The notes beneath the pieces were generated by a model, which made no database searches, was not told where the DNA came from, and saw nothing but the letters and a program-made list of their open reading frames with translations. A stretch of DNA of 5,314 nt, taken from an uncultured Clostridia bacterium. GTDB lineage: Bacteria; Bacillota; Clostridia; TANB77; CAG-508. Every line of letters starts with the position of its first letter. Position 1 is the stretch's first letter. Made by a program: the position numbers and the translations under genes. The stretch is taken from positions 1-5,314 of the forward strand of contig CALXZS010000098.1 of the NCBI GenBank assembly GCA_944393305.1, in the 5' to 3' direction. Shown here piece after piece: positions 5,313 to 5,314 of this stretch.

Positions 5313-5314
5313 AT

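Noticed and set aside
1..5314. CRISPR array, tRNA or rRNA genes, and an insertion sequence
   Set aside because: No regularly spaced repeats, no tRNA-like cloverleaf with conserved arms and no rRNA-like sequence were seen. No DDE transposase is encoded; the only recombinase is of the serine type.

Overview
The window is strongly AT-rich. Its Shine-Dalgarno sequences (GGAGG and close variants) and protein families point to a low-GC Firmicute, most likely a gut-type Clostridia member. All real genes lie on the minus strand, so the window reads right to left. It has two blocks: a small decayed mobile element (about 1060-5314) and a stretch of host-type genes (1-955).

Mobile element. At the right edge is a large serine recombinase gene of the Tn4451 TnpX type (5256 to 3438). 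It has its own promoter-like sequence, with a perfect dyad lying across it. The gene carries two lesions: a one-base insertion at 4782 and an in-frame TAA at 4038-4040. Translating across both rebuilds one continuous protein of about 605 positions: resolvase domain, recombinase domain, zinc ribbon, coiled coil and C-terminal extension. The next gene, 23 bases on, encodes a TnpV-like protein. A 120-base island of markedly higher GC, full of inverted and direct repeats, follows and is the best candidate for oriT. Then come mobC (ribbon-helix-helix relaxosome protein) and a MobP-type relaxase that overlaps it by 29 bases. A hairpin just past the relaxase stop looks like the terminator. The order recombinase, tnpV, oriT, mobC, relaxase is that of an integrative mobilizable element. 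No cargo gene is visible, and no coupling protein or type IV secretion gene, so transfer would need a helper element.

Host-type block. To the left of the terminator is a promoter-like sequence, then a HAD-type 5'-nucleotidase gene that has lost its middle third to half (N- and C-terminal pieces remain, in different frames). After it come an intact Nudix hydrolase and the first 36 codons of a metallophosphoesterase. The tight spacing (49 and 16 bases) suggests one transcript of phosphate-ester and nucleotide-cleaning enzymes.

Together the element looks non-autonomous. Its transfer half (oriT, MobC, relaxase) is intact, while the recombinase needed to excise and integrate appears broken. I found nothing that amounts to a new defence or metabolic system. 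The observations most worth checking are the oriT island, the recombinase lesions and the dyad over the recombinase promoter.
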